Source of the DNA: Pseudomonadota bacterium
Lineage (GTDB): Bacteria; Pseudomonadota; Alphaproteobacteria; Sphingomonadales; Sphingomonadaceae
Length of the DNA: 64,000 nt
NCBI GenBank assembly: GCA_020160755.1
Contig: JAIUPN010000001.1
Location: 62,001-126,000 of the forward strand
Direction: 5' to 3'
The notes beneath the pieces were generated by a model. That model was not told the origin of the DNA. It did no database searches and saw only the letters and a list, made by a program, of their open reading frames with translations. The position numbers were made by a program, and so were the translations under genes. Below, piece after piece: positions 62,660-64,000 of this stretch. Each line of letters starts with the position of its first letter. Positions within the stretch are counted from its first letter, which is position 1.

Positions 62660-64000
62660 TCAGGCGAGCTTGATGAAGCTGTCGAGCACCCTCTTGCTGC
62701 CGGCCTGTTCGAACTCGACCTCGAGCTTGTTGCCGTCGATATCGATGATCTCGCCATAGCCGAACTTCTCGTGAAACACGCGCATCCCGATGGTGAGGTC
62801 GGCGCGCGCTTTGGCGCCGACCGATGCTGCCGGGCCTTTTTCGCTGGGCGCCGGCGCACGCGTGATGGTCGACGATCCGGCGACCGCGCGCTGCCATGCC
62901 GGGCCGCGCGTCATCGTCCGCGCCGACTGACGCCCGGAGGTGTTGGCGGCAACATGCGCGAAAGGATCGCCCTGCGCCGACCAGTTCGCGCGCCACAGGC
63001 TTTGTCCGCCGCCGAAGCTGTTTTCGCTGTCGACATGTTCGGGCGGGATTTCGGCGATGAAACGGCTCGGGATGCTGCTCATCCACTGGCCATAAATGCG
63101 GCGATTTGCTGCGTGATAGATGCTCGCGCGCTGCCGGGCGCGGGTGATCGCGACATAGGCGAGGCGGCGTTCCTCTTCGAGGCTTGCGACCCCGCCTTCA
63201 TCCATCGACCGCTGCGACGGAAAGACGCCGTCCTCCCATCCCGCGAGGAAGACATGGTCGAACTCGAGGCCTTTCGCGGCGTGGATCGTCATGATCGTGA
63301 CCGTTTCGGCCGTGTCGTCATTGTCGCGGTCCATGACGAGGCTGACATGCTCGAGGAAGGCTTCGAGCGATTCATATTCCTCCATCGCGCGGACGAGTTC
63401 GGACAGGTTTTCGAGCCGCCCCGCGGCCTCGACGCTGCGGTCGGCCTGGAGCATCGCGGTGTAGCCCGATTCATCGAGGATCAGCTGGGTCAGCTCGGGA
63501 TGCGACAGCGCGTTCGCCTTCGCCTGCCAGTTCCGCATCTGCGCGACGAAATTGGCGAGCTGGCGGCGCGCCTGCGGGGTCAATTCGTCGGTTTCGGTGA
63601 TCCGCGACGCGGCATTCAGCAGCGGCAGTTGCTCGGCGCGCGCGAACTGGTGGATGCGTTGAAGCGCCTTGTCGCCGAGCCCGCGTTTCGGGACGTTGAC
63701 GATACGCTCGAAGGCGAGGTCGTCGGCACTCGACTGGACGAGACGAAGATAGGCGAGGGCGTCGCGGATTTCGGCGCGCTCGTAGAAGCGGAAGCCGCCG
63801 ACTATTCGGTACGGCATGCCGATCGCGATGAAGCGGTCTTCGAACTCGCGCGTCTGGAACTGCGCGCGGACGAGGATCGCGGCGCGGTCGAGCGAGACGC
63901 GTCGACGCTGCAGCGTCTCCAGCTCTTCCCCGATGCGCCGAGCTTCTTCGGGGCCGTCCCACACACCGACGACGCGCAGCTTGTCGCCGGGTTCGAGTTC
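62660..64000 (-). CDS. UvrD/PcrA DNA helicase, C-terminal part (truncated by window)
   Basis: At least 446 residues; the 5' part lies beyond the window edge. Visible motifs include AAKGLEFDHVFLAGWEDG (motif V region) and RRLAYVAITRAR (motif VI). The C-terminus ends in a Tudor-like module, GMRVFHEKFGYGEIIDIDGN, typical of PcrA/UvrD and used for RNA polymerase contact. It unwinds DNA in repair and in resolving transcription-replication conflicts. Walker A is outside this window. Confidence 0.93.
   Translation of the reverse strand, partial: ELEPGDKLRVVGVWDGPEEARRIGEELETLQRRRVSLDRAAILVRAQFQTREFEDRFIAIGMPYRIVGGFRFYERAEIRDALAYLRLVQSSADDLAFERIVNVPKRGLGDKALQRIHQFARAEQLPLLNAASRITETDELTPQARRQLANFVAQMRNWQAKANALSHPELTQLILDESGYTAMLQADRSVEAAGRLENLSELVRAMEEYESLEAFLEHVSLVMDRDNDDTAETVTIMTIHAAKGLEFDHVFLAGWEDGVFPSQRSMDEGGVASLEEERRLAYVAITRARQRASIYHAANRRIYGQWMSSIPSRFIAEIPPEHVDSENSFGGGQSLWRANWSAQGDPFAHVAANTSGRQSARTMTRGPAWQRAVAGSSTITRAPAPSEKGPAASVGAKARADLTIGMRVFHEKFGYGEIIDIDGNKLEVEFEQAGSKRVLDSFIKLA

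Noticed and set aside
1..64000. CRISPR arrays and rRNA genes
   Set aside because: No regularly spaced short repeats and no rRNA-like segments were seen on reading through.

Overview
This window looks like the chromosome of an aerobic, GC-rich alphaproteobacterium of the Sphingomonadaceae (Sphingopyxis- or Sphingomonas-like). The signs are uniformly high GC in the housekeeping genes, many secreted peptidases and lipoproteins, a SapC-family protein, a DUF1674 (SDHAF4-like) gene beside rsmB, a monofunctional hisI, and a leucine-degradation cluster with a LiuR-type operator. The assignment rests on gene content and style only; no database search was possible.

Layout. Positions 1-1853 are backbone: a yybP-ykoY-type manganese riboswitch ahead of a GDT1-family cation exporter, then galE convergent to it. 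Positions 1985-13659 are an integrated island of about 11.6 kb, bounded by a perfect 48-bp direct repeat. The right copy is the 3' part of an intact tRNA-Lys(TTT) gene and the left copy is a displaced fragment of it. The island carries a tyrosine integrase, a Fic-domain gene overlapping a nucleotidyltransferase-like gene, and a five-gene export operon. The operon encodes an HlyD-type adaptor, a C39-peptidase ABC exporter, a large double-glycine-leader protein with a Gly-rich stretch and an EF-hand-like loop, a 61-residue membrane protein and a TonB-like protein. A cysteine-peptidase-like gene is transcribed divergently. The rest of the island is a 5'-truncated IS3-family element splitting an unknown gene and an AlpA-like small DNA-binding protein near the tRNA.

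Positions 13.7-31 kb hold folK, a family 5 uracil-DNA glycosylase, rppH, an esterase, a two-subunit 2-oxoacid:ferredoxin oxidoreductase, a YdjM-like membrane protein, cyclopropane-fatty-acid synthase, a beta-lactamase-fold lipoprotein, purF with an SDR gene, hisI, a LiuR-like MerR regulator with a palindromic operator, a long acyl-CoA dehydrogenase and a phospholipase-D-family protein. Positions 30.6-39.8 kb are mainly leucine and acyl-CoA catabolism on the minus strand: isovaleryl-CoA dehydrogenase, both carboxylase subunits, a MaoC dehydratase and a CitE-like lyase. An M13 peptidase and small membrane genes are interspersed, with a LysR gene divergent from ivd. Positions 41-44.6 kb are the sulfate-activation operon cysD-cysNC-cysQ; cysK lies at 48-49 kb.

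Positions 44.6-64 kb are mixed housekeeping: a SleB-type cell-wall hydrolase, alpha/beta hydrolases, an MFS transporter, a DUF885 peptidase, rsmB, the DUF1674 gene, sapC, a GlcD-type FAD oxidase, a RhlE-like helicase, two MDR oxidoreductases, tRNA-Ala(CGC), an Asp/Asn hydroxylase-like protein, a DUF4349 lipoprotein and the 3' part of a UvrD/PcrA helicase cut by the window end.

The most unusual content is the island: a complete candidate bacteriocin or effector secretion cassette together with a Fic/nucleotidyltransferase pair.
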